Made by a program: the position numbers and the translations under genes
The notes under the pieces: model-generated
What the model was told of the DNA's origin: nothing
The model's input: the letters and a program-made list of their open reading frames with translations, nothing else
The model's database searches: none
Assembly: GCA_039619475.1 (NCBI GenBank)
Contig: CM077116.1
Span: forward strand, 299,130,464 to 299,194,463
Reading direction: 5' to 3'
Origin: Icerya purchasi
Taxonomy: Eukaryota > Arthropoda > Insecta > Hemiptera > Monophlebidae
DNA length: 64,000 bases
In this document: one piece after another, positions 24,501 to 35,045 of the stretch
Position numbering within the stretch: position 1 is the first letter of the stretch
Layout: every line of letters begins with the position of its first letter

Positions 24501-27500
24501 ATTGCCATATACATTAATTTTTTTTTAAATAAATAGAATTAACTTTACAGGAGCAAGTGCATTTTTTAATACATTTATTTGTTAATAATTTTGTATCCAT
24601 TTTTATTTCCTTCTAGAGGAGGAAACTTCATAATAATAAAATTTCGAATTTCGTAAAAACGTACCAGAAATTTGTTTGTAAGATATAACGAGCCGGAATC
24701 TACGTTTTTAGGAAATGTCCGTATGAATGTGTGTGCGTGTGTACACGCGCAATGCACGCACACACACTATCCTTTTATGCAAATCTTTGGTTGAAATTTG
24801 ATGAAAAATTCATTGTTTAAAACTATATATATATATATTTTTTTTGGCATCGAAAATTCTACCCACTGTCTATGTGATGATATTTAGTTTTGTTTACATT
24901 AATAATTATATGTTAATTCGTGAATTCAAAATAATATAATTAAATTAAATTAAAGAAAATTTGGTTATTCTGTAAAACTGATAATTTTGTCACTTCCGAA
25001 AAGGGCCCCCAATATTTCTGTAGCCCCGGGCCTGATAAATAGCACTGATCATACTTTAAGTCTATCACGTTCGTTATATTAAAACTTTCTTTAAAGAGGC
25101 TTATTTTTTGACACTATTTCATGATTACTGAGCATCCGAATTTACCGATATTTATCGGTACTTCTTTAGTATCACCACCAACTGATATACTTTCGAATAA
25201 CCATAAAAAAAAATCACAATTTTAAAAACGATAAAAAATAATAATTAATTCGTTTTTTAAAATTTTGTAAATGCATTCGATAAAATTAATTTTATTACAT
25301 CAGATGAGCAATTTCGTCACTAACATTTTAAAAATGGCAGTTAAGGGGGGCAATACATGTAAAACTTTAAAAAAATCGATTTTTTTTTTTGCATAAATAA
25401 TTAGTATAATATCTTAAAAACATGCTTGTAAATTTTCAAAATTAAATTCTTATTATTTTTCGATTTATAACTCGTTTTAAAGTGTCCCGCCTCAACTCAG
25501 CGCTCGAGTGCTATTAGATCTATATTAGAGCGGTCGGCTCTTAATACCTGCTTCTCGGATTCCTGACCTTGGGACCTTTTATATTGAAGACCTGAGTAAG
25601 CAGATGTTTAGAAACCCTTTTGTTTCTTGATTTCATGAAAACAACAGCTGTATATTGATACAGATTTGGTACGCATAGCGCTATCTCATGACAACGTTTG
25701 AGTTAGAAATTAATCTTTGATTGTTCATTAATTCACGATCTCTCAAACGTCGTTGTAGGTTGCATCACTGCTTTGTCGTGGCAAGGATGCTTACTCGGCC
25801 AATACCAAAAATCCCCGTGTTCGGTAGTAAGTCCGGTCGTTTGCATGGTCACATCAGGGTAGAGACACGTTAGTGTTTGAGTGGTAGTTGTCGCGGGCTG
25901 AGACAGTGACTTGTGCTTGTGGAATGGATACTGAAGAATATCGTGAATGGTATGAAGAACATGAACCAAACTGCCAAGAAAACCATAAAGGCTCTTCAGA
26001 CGCAATGGAAGTCGAAGCTGTGAAAAAGATGTTTTCACGACCCGAAGATTTATTTGGCATAAAATACGGACACTATGTAGGAGATGAGATTCGAAAACCT
26101 TCACGGGAATTCTTAATTCGAATCCGTATAGCGACGACTTTCAAGTCATTAAAAGTGAATTCATTGGCCACGTGCAGAAGAGGATGGGTACTCGTCTCCG
26201 AAATACTGGAACAGACAACCAGCTAGGAGGAAGAGGCAAACTCACCGAAGATTAACTGCGTCAAGGATATGAAAGATACAATTATAGCCGCGTACTATCT
26301 CATATGTGCTCCACAGATGACAACCCGAGACATGAGTCAGGTCCCGATAGCTGGTGCAAGTGGCGCAAAGCTAAAACTTCTGGGGAAAATTCCAAGTTTA
26401 TTAAACATCCTGCTCCATTACATCCTGACGTCTATACTCATGTAAAGCCGATATTTGAAAATTTGTATCGAGATGATTTACTAGAAAGATGCTTGGGTGG
26501 CCACACGCAGAATGCAAATGGGAGTTTCAACTCTACCATCTGGCGTTTCTGACTAAAAATTGTTGAAATTAGCGCGTATACATCAGCTGGACTGTTCAAT
26601 GATGGATATGCATATCTTTTACAAGTAATGAACTCCTTACAAATAGTAATTGGCCGCCAATGCATTTCATATCAAGAAAAAATCGATGAACAAAGAGTGA
26701 GTCGAGAAAATCGGCGCAGCTCTTTGACTACTAAAAAGCTCGTGAAGCATGTCAAGAAGAGCTCAACAAAAAAAAATGAGTTCTACGAACGCACTGAAGG
26801 CCTGCTATATGGAATCGTCGACTAGCTGACTAGTAGTTGGTAAGTCGCTGCAATCATAGAGTTTCTGTGAGTCAAAACTTTAAACGCGTTTTCCTAGAAA
26901 CTACTTTTTTGTAATTGGCGGGCGTGATTACTCAAAAAGTTCTCAACCGATTTCAATGAAATTTGGTACACATCTTCTCTGTAGTATTAGTTTCTAGTCG
27001 AACCTCTAAAATTCCAAAAAAAATTTCAAAAACTACTATTTTTGACTCAAAATCATTAAAAAAAATGGGTGAAAATCGAACTTGTTTTTCTGAGACTTTT
27101 TTGATTTCTTATAGGTTCAACTAGAAAATACATGTTTTCTGAACACTCTGCAACTTGAATTGTTGATTTCGGATCCCTACAACAGACGCTATAATTCCCG
27201 CCGATTGGTGCCGTTCGCTAAGAGGGTCTCAGGAGACTGGTCAGTACGGTGGCCATTTTGTAAAAAAAAAAAAAAATCTTTGTAACTTGTATTTAAATAT
27301 ATGATGAACAAATGTGCTTAATTTCAAAAATATTTACTTATTCCTTCCTTATAAAATAAGCCTCTGAAAAACGGCCAAAATTTAGGAGGTTACATGTATC
27401 GCCACCCTTAAGGAACACACAATATTGGAAAGAGAATAACCATAAAAGAGAATCCGACCAAACATTTTCATATTATTTTTTCTTCAGATTTGCTAATTGT

Positions 27501-29939
27501 ATTAGTACTGTTTTTAACATATATATATATATCCAGTTTAAAATCAGCCAAAAATATTTCTCCTGTAAATAAATATCTTAGTTTTCGTTTTTTAAAGAAT
27601 GAAGGACACAATTTTGAATCAGAAATAACTGTGTGATATAGAACCCCATTTTAATTGAAATGAGATAATGAAAACATGATTCGCTAAAAGCTAATAATAT
27701 ATAATTTAAATAAAATACGCAAAATCCGAATTACCAACCGACATTTGTTTAATTCGCAGAAAATAAAACGTAGGTAATGTATTTTGAAAGCAAGTACTTC
27801 GTTAGTTTCACATCCTTTCTTAATTTCTTTCTCGCACATCAGTTCCATAACTTTATTAACTCGCGATGCATTATCCAGTAGCACCTTAGGTACACTTAAT
27901 GCAAGTCGGATCGGATGTATATTGATCTAACACAAAACGATAAATTCAAAATTTTATATAAATATTTCAATCCCAAAATAAGTAGAAAAAAATAACCATT
28001 AAAAACGTAATCTAATTTTCAGTTTCATACAGCATTGAGATAGTAGAAAAAAGTAAAATTAAACATATAATACGAAAAATATTAAATACCAAAACAAAAA
28101 TATACACTGAAAGTAAAACATGAAAATGAAACTCCATAAAAAAGAAAAAAAAAAAAGTATTCAGAAACAGTAAAAAGAAACGCAAAACAGCAACAGATTA
28201 AGAATAATTAAATTAAAGGGATCTAAAGCAAATCACTTCCACAATCATACTGAGAGCTTAGATGTTTTTCATTAGCTTAATGTAAAAAATACTTTTTTTA
28301 TTCAACCATCCACAACAATAAAAAATAACGAATGAAACGACAAACCGGTAGATAAAGAATTCAGTCAATTTGTCAATTTAATGTTAGCCACGCTTTGCTA
28401 TATCATTGCAAAGTTGTTGTTCTTTTTTTTTTCGTTTTGATCTTGCAATTTATTCTAAATTTTGTATTTTATGAAAATTTTTTTCAAAAAACATTTTCGT
28501 AAAAAATATCACCACTTTTCTTTGTGATCCTTGCATAAAATTTTGCTGTATTTTAATACTTTTTACTTTTGTTTCATTTTAAATTATTAATTTCATTTAA
28601 TATTTTAATTTTATACGTTAAAAAATTAAAAATAACCGTTAGTTACCGATTAAAAACAAAAATAAATCTACGGCGAACTATTATTCAACATACGTGATAT
28701 CGTAATAAACTATATATGAAATACGATAGTTTTTTCATTTTTCGGCAAATTATTGCAATAAGAAAATTACAGTAAATTCATAATTCTTATATTTTTAATG
28801 ATCCGTATGTAATATTATGTAATGTACCATTATATTTCAGAAGTAAATGCATAAGAAGGAAAAAATAATTACAATCTTCATTTTAATATCTAATTAAACA
28901 GTTCATGTCATGCTTGCTACTTCTTGTAATATTAAAAGTATTTAATAAAACTATACATCTCTTTCGAAAATACAGAAAATATCACTTAATGCATTCGAAT
29001 TACAAACTGTTTCATGAAATTGGACGTATTAAATATCCTGTAATTTGAAAGATCACTTACCAACATTATATAATTATACAATGGTTCACTGAGAAATGCA
29101 GGTAGTTTAGGTTCCGTCTCAACTCCTCTAATAATCGTATAATAATCGACATCTGATTTCGGGATGTAATTGTTTATCACCATTGCGCAATTATAGTGTC
29201 CTGTATATTTGAAATATCCCGTGTTATTTCAATTTTTACATATAACAAATTTTCTATTTCAATGACAAATAATTTTACACAAATACATACCGACAAAAGC
29301 TGCCAACTGTGCCGGAGTTCGATTTACCGAATTTAAAGAATGACTTTTAGAGCCAGCTTGTAACAGTAATACACAAAGTTCGGCGTTCCCCGATAATGCT
29401 GCAAAATGTAACGCTGTATAGCCATGCTCATGTTTTGTATAATGTACATCAGCTCCCTATTACGAATTTTAATCATTATACACAACCTTTTTATTTTCAA
29501 TTAACATGAAAATTAAATTTTTATTCAGATAAATAAGTTAACAGTTCAGCGATAAAATAATGCCAGTTAGTAATCATTTTCAAGAGAGCACTGACAATCT
29601 ATAACCAAGACGTTTCATACGTAAGGGAAACGATTAAAAATGCGATAAACGTTATTACTAACATTTTACGACATTAGAAACAATTCGAAAATAATCAACC
29701 TTTCAATTTTAGTAACAGTGATAAATTACAAACGTTACATCTATATTACTTACCATTTTGAGTAGAAATTTCACTATATCAATATGGCCTTTATAACTTG
29801 CATGCTGCACCAGCGTCATGCCATCTTTATTAGCTAAATTAGGGTTCAATTTATGTTCTGAAAAAAGTTTTTCCATAACATCTAGTTTATTTTTCAAAAT
29901 ACAGTCAAAAGCTTCCTTTTCTATTTCTTCCTTTGACAT
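18543..29939 (-). CDS. ANKMY2: ANKMY2: ankyrin-repeat and MYND zinc-finger protein, six coding exons
   Basis: ANKMY2 is a cytosolic/ciliary protein that in vertebrates partners with FKBP38 and influences adenylyl cyclases and Hedgehog signalling. Exons on the minus strand: 29939-29754, 29456-29291, 29200-29061, 27926-27739, 21350-21212 and 18911-18543. Phases fit (0, 1, 0, 2, 0), giving about 395 aa against 441 in human. Exon 1 holds MSKEEIEKEAFDCILKN and the first ankyrin repeat (GMTLVQHASYKGHIDIVKFL). Exon 2 holds repeats 2-3 (HGYTALHFAALSGNAELC; RTPAQLAAFVG). Exon 3 has DYYTIIRGVETEPKLPAFLS. Exon 4 has VMELMCEKEIKKGCETNEVL. Exon 6 carries the MYND finger C-F-x-C...C-x-x-C...YCDRECQRLHWFMHKKCC. 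All metal-binding residues are visible. The exon 4 donor could also be GTAATT four bases later, but only the GTTGGT site keeps phase. The 6.4-kb fourth intron contains three transposons. Confidence 0.92.
22484..23607 (+). pseudogene. Non-LTR retrotransposon 3' part with poly-A tail, in ANKMY2 intron 4
   Basis: Plus-strand frames give MQKDLITISRWAHDKNLRIN with RLKTKAMV (the LQ-DL...W...L..N..KTK block after the reverse transcriptase active site), then YLGVMVDQHLRYRPYLRNTL, a region around YHALVESRIRY and ISELQIKCLKLISDHKYETE. This is the thumb/connection region of a Jockey/R1/CR1-type LINE. Frameshifts at about 22744 and 22905 and a stop after the last block break it. The 3' UTR ends with an AAAT-rich run at about 23387 and a run of A near 23591. 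It lies antisense to ANKMY2. Confidence 0.85.
23608..23641 (+). repeat. Hairpin directly after the LINE poly-A
   Basis: CCTAACGTGTTTCGG and CCGAAACATGTTGG pair as a stem of about 14 bases with two mismatches around a CAACA loop. It lies between the A-run and the right inverted-repeat arm. Confidence 0.7.
24422..25034. mobile_element. hAT-type MITE with 8-bp target duplication, in ANKMY2 intron 4
   Basis: The left end CAGGCCTGG and right end CCGGGCCTG are inverted repeats (8 of 9), and the element is flanked by ATAAATAG on both sides (24414-24421 and 25035-25042), a perfect 8-bp duplication as made by hAT transposases. Subterminal GGGGCCCCC (near 24481) and GGGCCCCC (near 25004) blocks are shared by both ends. 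There is no coding capacity. The right end also contains a TA microsatellite near 24826. Confidence 0.9.
25345..27407 (+). mobile_element. TTAA-flanked DNA transposon carrying a Mutator-domain type ORF, in ANKMY2 intron 4
   Basis: The 2063-bp element has inverted ends GGGGGGCAATACATGTAA and TTACATGTATCGCCACCC (16 of 18 paired) and TTAA at each outer edge (25341-25344 and 27408-27411). Its interior encodes the decayed protein described at 25900-26830. TTAA duplication is usual for piggyBac, whereas the encoded protein resembles the Mutator-domain family, so the classification is uncertain. Confidence 0.8.
25900..26830 (+). pseudogene. Mutator-like domain protein (PF20700-type), decayed
   Basis: Plus-strand frames read NCQENHKGSSDAMEVEAVKK, FGIKYGHYVGD, then FIGHVQKRMGTRLRNTG, GGRGKLTED, GPDSWCKWRKAK, APLHPDVYTHVKPIFENLYR, DDLLERCLGGHTQNANGSFN and IWRF-stop. 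This is the order of the insect proteins usually labelled Mutator-like transposase domain (GDGD, GHVQKR-GTRLR, GPDSWC, KPIF..L....LL.KCLHG.TQN.NESFN). At least four frame breaks are present (about 26095, 26250, 26550, 26825), and the aspartate-rich GDGD motif is reduced to GD. It is non-functional. Confidence 0.85.
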
Positions 29940-29999
29940 CTTCGCTTGAAAACTTTAATGTGGTTATAAAATAACTTCAAAAATACACATTAAACAATC

Positions 30000-32009
30000 A
30001 CTGCTTACGATACTAACTTAAATTTATAAAAATAAAAACAAATATAAATATTGCACCTGATAAATTTTTCGTTTATACCGGGGGCTGTGAAAACAAATCT
30101 GTATATTTATCGTTGCCTGTGAGTAATAATTTGATTTCATACCGATAACAGTAAGTTAAACATGTAATTTGTTTTTGTTTATGTAAATGATTTTAATTAA
30201 AATTATTTTTGCAAAAATTACTACAAAAGTAATGTAATTTAAATTTTAAATCTCGATTCTTGAAATTATTTTTTTTTTCTATTCGACATAATGTCTTTAG
30301 CATTTATTTCGCTTCCAATTTATTTGTATATTTCTTATTTACTGTTACAATTTCAGCAAATTAAACTTAACTTAAAGGAGTAATTATATAAAAATTAATG
30401 TTGAAAGATCAAAATTTAAAGTTAATTCTAACGCAGTGCAAAAATTGATTCAAAGTTTACATATTAATGAAATAAAAAGTATAAAATACATTTAAGTTCG
30501 TTAGTCTTCATCTAACATTATTAAACTGACTTGTATTTCTTACTGCTCTCTCACAAACACACTCTCTTGCTCTCTACCTTATTATAATGATACATCTTTT
30601 TAAATATTTACTAATTCGATTACTTATGCGTTGAATTTAGTGGCGTATCACTTGGCGGGAGGCCTAGGGAATCCGTTCTCTCTCTCTCTCAGGACCAATT
30701 TCTATACTAGGTAATATGTTATTGAAAAATTTCAAACGTAATTAAAATGGCGACAATAAAAAATTTCTATTAGTAGAATTAATTATTTCTAATTTCCAGC
30801 TAATGGCGTAGCTGGACAATACTTCCAGAGTGAATTTAAGTACAGCAGTAATAAAAATTTTTAAACTGGTTTAAAAAAAAAAAAACGGATTTTGCAATAT
30901 AATAAATTAGTATGATTCGTGTTATAAAGTATGAATATATTAATTATACCAACATAATTTTTGGCAAAAAATAGAATTAAAGAAAAAACGTTTTTGCTCT
31001 CAGTATATTTTATTAAATTCAGACTGCGCAATTGTTTTAAACAAAGAGCGTAACTTTTTACATTTGTTTTACGCTACTTTCTTTTAAAAAAAATTGTTGT
31101 TTACTAGACGGTTCCAATTTATGCGTAAATTTTTAGATCACTATGGATTGACGCATATTGAGACCAATCTTACAGCGGGAATAGCTGGTTGGCGCCCAGA
31201 TCGCTAATTTGCAGAGGGCTTAACATTCTTAAATCCAACTGTAAGAAGACTTAACAAAATATATAAAACAATAAATATGAATGTCGCTGATCTTTTCTCC
31301 ACTAGTCAGAACTAACCCGTAAACGAGCAATGCTAATCAACAAATTAGACCGATGTATTCAAAGGTAGCAAAAGATCAAAGTTCAAGTCGGATATAAATC
31401 CTGTTGTTGTATAAATATCTGAGTGTTTATTATCTTTTCTAATGAATTCAAAATGATAATATCATCCTTAACCCCCTAGATAACTAATCTTCTTTAGACT
31501 AACGTAGTCTCTAACCATTCGTAAATTTTACGACTGATAATTCTTTTCATTAATGATCAGTGATTTTTATAATAAAACATATATTCTACTTTTAACAGCA
31601 AATAGAAAGAAAAGTTTTAACTATTTTTTAAAATTTAGTGTTTCTCTTTAATCGTATATTTATAATAAATTATAACAAAGATCGGACAAAAATTCATAAT
31701 ACAAGATGAAAATTAATAAATACGTAATTAATTCAATTTTTAACTTATACGCTTGAAACCGCTGTTTAACTTTAGCAAATTATAAAAAATACGATAATAT
31801 TAAGAAAAATTAAAAATATTGTTTAAATATATGTTAAGCGTCAAGAAAAAGATTTGAAAAATTTAAACATAAATACTTTTACAAATTTTGTTTTATATTA
31901 TTGGTTATATATTATATTAAATAAATAAAATACCAAAATTTATGAAAAATTACCATAAATTTATTTGAACCTACTTTGAAAAACTAATTATTAAAGATGA
32001 CAATGTATA
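30000..32009. other. Unannotated intergenic region upstream of ANKMY2
   Basis: This region should contain the ANKMY2 promoter at its left edge (start codon at 29939). I see no protein-coding sequence. A CT microsatellite (TCTCTCTCTCTC near 30680) and an A-run near 30870 are the only clear features. Confidence 0.35.
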
Positions 32010-32040
32010 CAGCACATTACAAAAATATTTATATATATAT

Positions 32041-32451
32041 TAATTACAACGTAATTCTTGGGCTACCCCCCATAAGAAAAAATGTCCCAAAAAAATGTCC
32101 CAGAAAAATGTCCCAATTTTATGTAACGCTAAATGTCCCAAAAAAATGTCCCAATTTTATGTAACGTTTGTTATATTTTATAGGATTTTTGTTATTGTTA
32201 TTTAAAAAATGTCACAATTTTATGTAATGAAATATGTAACGAAAAATGTAACGAAAAAATGTCTTATTTTATATAACGGAAGTTAAATGAATAAGATTTT
32301 TGTGGTTATGTTATTTTTTGTGTGTGTTGATGCCAGTAAGAATTACGTTATAAATTTTGATCATTTTATACAAAGTATAGAAGAGAAAGAGACAGAAATG
32401 AAAGCAAGAGGGGTCAAGGGGCACAGCCCCTTGCGAGGCCAAAATGGCCGA

Positions 32452-32452
<1 letters not shown>
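32041..32452 (-). repeat. Copy B of the TA-site interspersed repeat, nested in the MITE
   Basis: Reverse orientation relative to copy A: it runs from TTACAACGTAATTCTTGGGC through several AAAATGTCCCAATTTTATGT units to CAAGGGGCACAGCCCCTTGC and GGCCAAAATGGCCG. It carries the longest internal reading frame (from 32287, starting MNKIFVVMLFFVCVDASKN). A (TA)n tract follows directly. Confidence 0.85.
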
Positions 32453-32488
<36 letters not shown>

Positions 32489-32500
32489 TGTGTGTGTGTA
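32453..32500. repeat. (TA)n and (GT)n microsatellite
   Basis: About 17 TA units followed by a run of GT units ending near 32500. The corresponding spot in the related MITE at 58 kb is also a TA/AC microsatellite, so this tract belongs to the MITE and was the likely landing site of repeat copy B. Confidence 0.9.
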
Positions 32501-32768
32501 TGTATTATCATGAAATATATTTATTTATAAAAAGTACACTAAAACCTTGTAGTCATATTTGTATATGCAATATTTGAACACTACAATAAAAACAAATAAA
32601 AAATAGTCGTTTCCATAGAATTTATAAAAATTTTAATTTTCTTTTCTTTTGGCAAAAAGTAAAAATAAATAAATTTATTCTGAATTTTGGTCCATTTAAT
32701 TTAAGCAGTTATTACTTCGCAAACATTTCAGGGGGGCACCCTGAAAACCCAACTCAGATACGGCTCTG

Positions 32769-34560
32769 CAGCAGATAGCTTTGTGTTCCGCACAAATCAG
32801 TTGATAACACCATTTACAATAATTCATTGTCATCCTTCTTTTGATAGCTGGACAAAAAAGCATGTCTTTCTGGTTCCAATTTGTGATGCTTGTAATTGAC
32901 TGTAATTCCACAAGTATCGCTGATCATTATCCGGTGACTTCGCTGCAATGTAACGCATTTTCAGGCGGCTTTGTAAATGCGGTAAAATAAGCTGTTCACT
33001 TAATTCCAAAATAAATGTCTTTCTACTGATTCACTTTTCGTTTTTAAAATTTTCATTGAATGAATATATGATATAAGAATTTATGTTCGCGGCATGTCGT
33101 AAAAAAAACATAACGGACAACGTTTAGTTTTACGACTATTCAAAACGTTCCGATACATCTGACCCATACTATCCACAACACTTTTCATTGAATTATACCT
33201 ATGGATAATACCATGGTTTACTTGTGTCAGAATTTAATTTTGGTTGATTGTGCATAGTAGAAATCAGTAGTATAATTTTATTTGATTTTGGCTTGTACGA
33301 TACTAGAGTTCTTTGTCTGTCAAAACAAAAAACCGAAGTTCCTATCGGTCTGCATTTGATATTCTTCATTTCTTTTGATATTTCTCTTTTATTCAATCTA
33401 ATGGTTCTAACATATGTTAAACTAATTGGTGATTCTAGAAGTTTTTCTACCATTTTGACACTAGTAAACCAAGCTACATTGCAGTGGATTCCATGTATTG
33501 GTTTTGCCAATTCTGTTATAAAAATTTAACTAGTGGTACTTTTTTTTTTATTTGTAATTTTTCCTACGTATTGAATAGCATTAAACATATAATTTGTGCT
33601 TCCATCACATGCCAATACCACTTTAAAACCATATTTTGCTGATTTATTCGGAACGTATATTTGAAACGAGCAATTACCGCGAAAAGCCTTTAATTGTTCG
33701 TCAATAGTAATATAAGAACTTGATTTGTAAATATTTAATTCTGATGATTGCCAGTGTAAGCTGGTCGAAATATTAAGCGAATAAATATCTTTTTAAAAAC
33801 ACAGTTGTTTCCGAAAATTATTTATTATAACTTGATTTGTAGTTTGCTTTGCAGTTCTCTATAAACAGATTCCATAATTCTCGAATCGGAGAAAATGAAT
33901 CAGTTTGAATTCGTTGTTTACGTGTACTTTTATCATCGAACCTAAGATGGTTTCGTATGAATTAAAAACGATCACTGCTCATTACCGCTCGAAAGCGACT
34001 TCCACACGAAGAAGAATCAAACGTGATTATTTTTTAAAGTGCCGATAAAACAAGAAGACTCAAAACAATGCCCACATTTCTTCATCAGTTATAGGAGCGG
34101 TGGTATGTTTTTGTTCTTTGTAATTTCCTCGAATTCTATCAATTTGTTCATTTGTGTAGCGAACTAATAAATTCATCATTTTAGATGTAAAAAAAGTTTC
34201 AAGACACCTACTCGGCGTCCTTGCATTTTTAGCATTATTCACTCGCCCCGGGCGGATATAATTTCGTACAGGAGTGATATTTGCAGGAGCAGTGAAACGT
34301 GTTAACCATGCGGTGCGATCGTTTTTACGAATTATATTTTTCTTTGGTGAAAGAAATTATCAGCAGATTGTTGAAAACCGGAACGGTGATCAGCAGATGA
34401 ATTGCATGAAATCGCACGTTTTTCTTTTCTTCGTCGTTTTTTACTTGTAGAAGAAGGTGATTTATCAATAGATACTTCAGTTTCACAATTAAAGTAGTAA
34501 TGGGTGGCTGTTGTATCATTCGATTGGTCATCTTCATTTTCATCTTTCTCCAGTAATCAT
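32769..34560 (-). pseudogene. piggyBac transposase remnant
   Basis: Minus-strand frames run from an acidic N-terminus (EDDQSNDTTATHY) through TAWLTRFTAPANITPVRNY, MMNLLVRYTNEQIDRIRGNY and TDEEMWALF to the catalytic region VAWFTSVKMVEKLLESPISL, IKCRPIGTSVFCFDRQRTLV and ISTMHNQPKLNSDTSKPWYY. It then continues with VVDSMGQMYRNVLNSRKTKR and the cysteine-rich end (KDMLFCPAIKRR, YCKWCYQLICAEH). This is the full domain order of a piggyBac/PGBD transposase. Many stops and frame shifts separate the blocks. The C-terminus is cut at 32768 by the hAT MITE. Confidence 0.88.
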
Positions 34561-35045
34561 TTTTTTATTATTATAGTATTTTTTTTTTTCTGTCAGCCAC
34601 TATAGTGTACATACAAAAAAATAATTACAAAAATAAAACTACCGGAAAAGCAATTGTAAAGTTACAAGTTTCCCAAATCAAACCGTTTGAAAAAGGATAT
34701 ACATTAACGCCCAAACAAGCAGCAGCAGCCGGAAACTTAACTAACATAGACACTAACCTAAATTTTACGATGTCAACTGACTGAGACAAAAAATGCCTGG
34801 ATGAATCAAGCTGCCAACTCAGCGTAAGAGTTAACGCTATCGTTTTTAGGTAACAACACGGAAGAACGGAGTGTTTACTGTTTACATGTACAGCATGTTC
34901 TAAAAGTTGATTTTTAAAAACCGCTTCGTAAAATTTACGAATGGTTAGTGTTGCCGCGTTAATAAACCACCTTACCAAGGTAATGGAAAATTTACTTTAA
35001 ACAAAGTGAAAACAACTATTTTCATTACTTATTTTTTAATTGCTT
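34561..35045. other. Unassigned sequence between piggyBac and Jockey remnants
   Basis: Plus-strand text near 34620-34790 is open for about 50 codons (KAIVKLQVSQIKPFEKG) but I do not recognise it. The complementary frame at 34625-34978 is also open. Neither has splice partners or known motifs. Confidence 0.3.

Larger units (their letters stand above)
32018..32768 (-). mobile_element. hAT-type MITE copy (related to 58376-58734), interrupted by another repeat
   Basis: On the minus strand from 32768 the sequence starts CAGAGCCGTATCTGAG, as in the copy at 58376 (CAGGGCCGTATCTTAG), and continues through AACTGCTTAAATTAAATGG and TTGTAGTGTTCAAATATTGC to a TA microsatellite. There the match is broken by repeat copy B, and a short piece (TACAAAAATATTTATATA) of the other end resumes at 32018. 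The terminal 35 bases of that end are missing. Flanking 8-mers CAGCACAT and CAGCAGAT differ by one base. The MITE interrupts the piggyBac remnant to its right. Confidence 0.75.
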
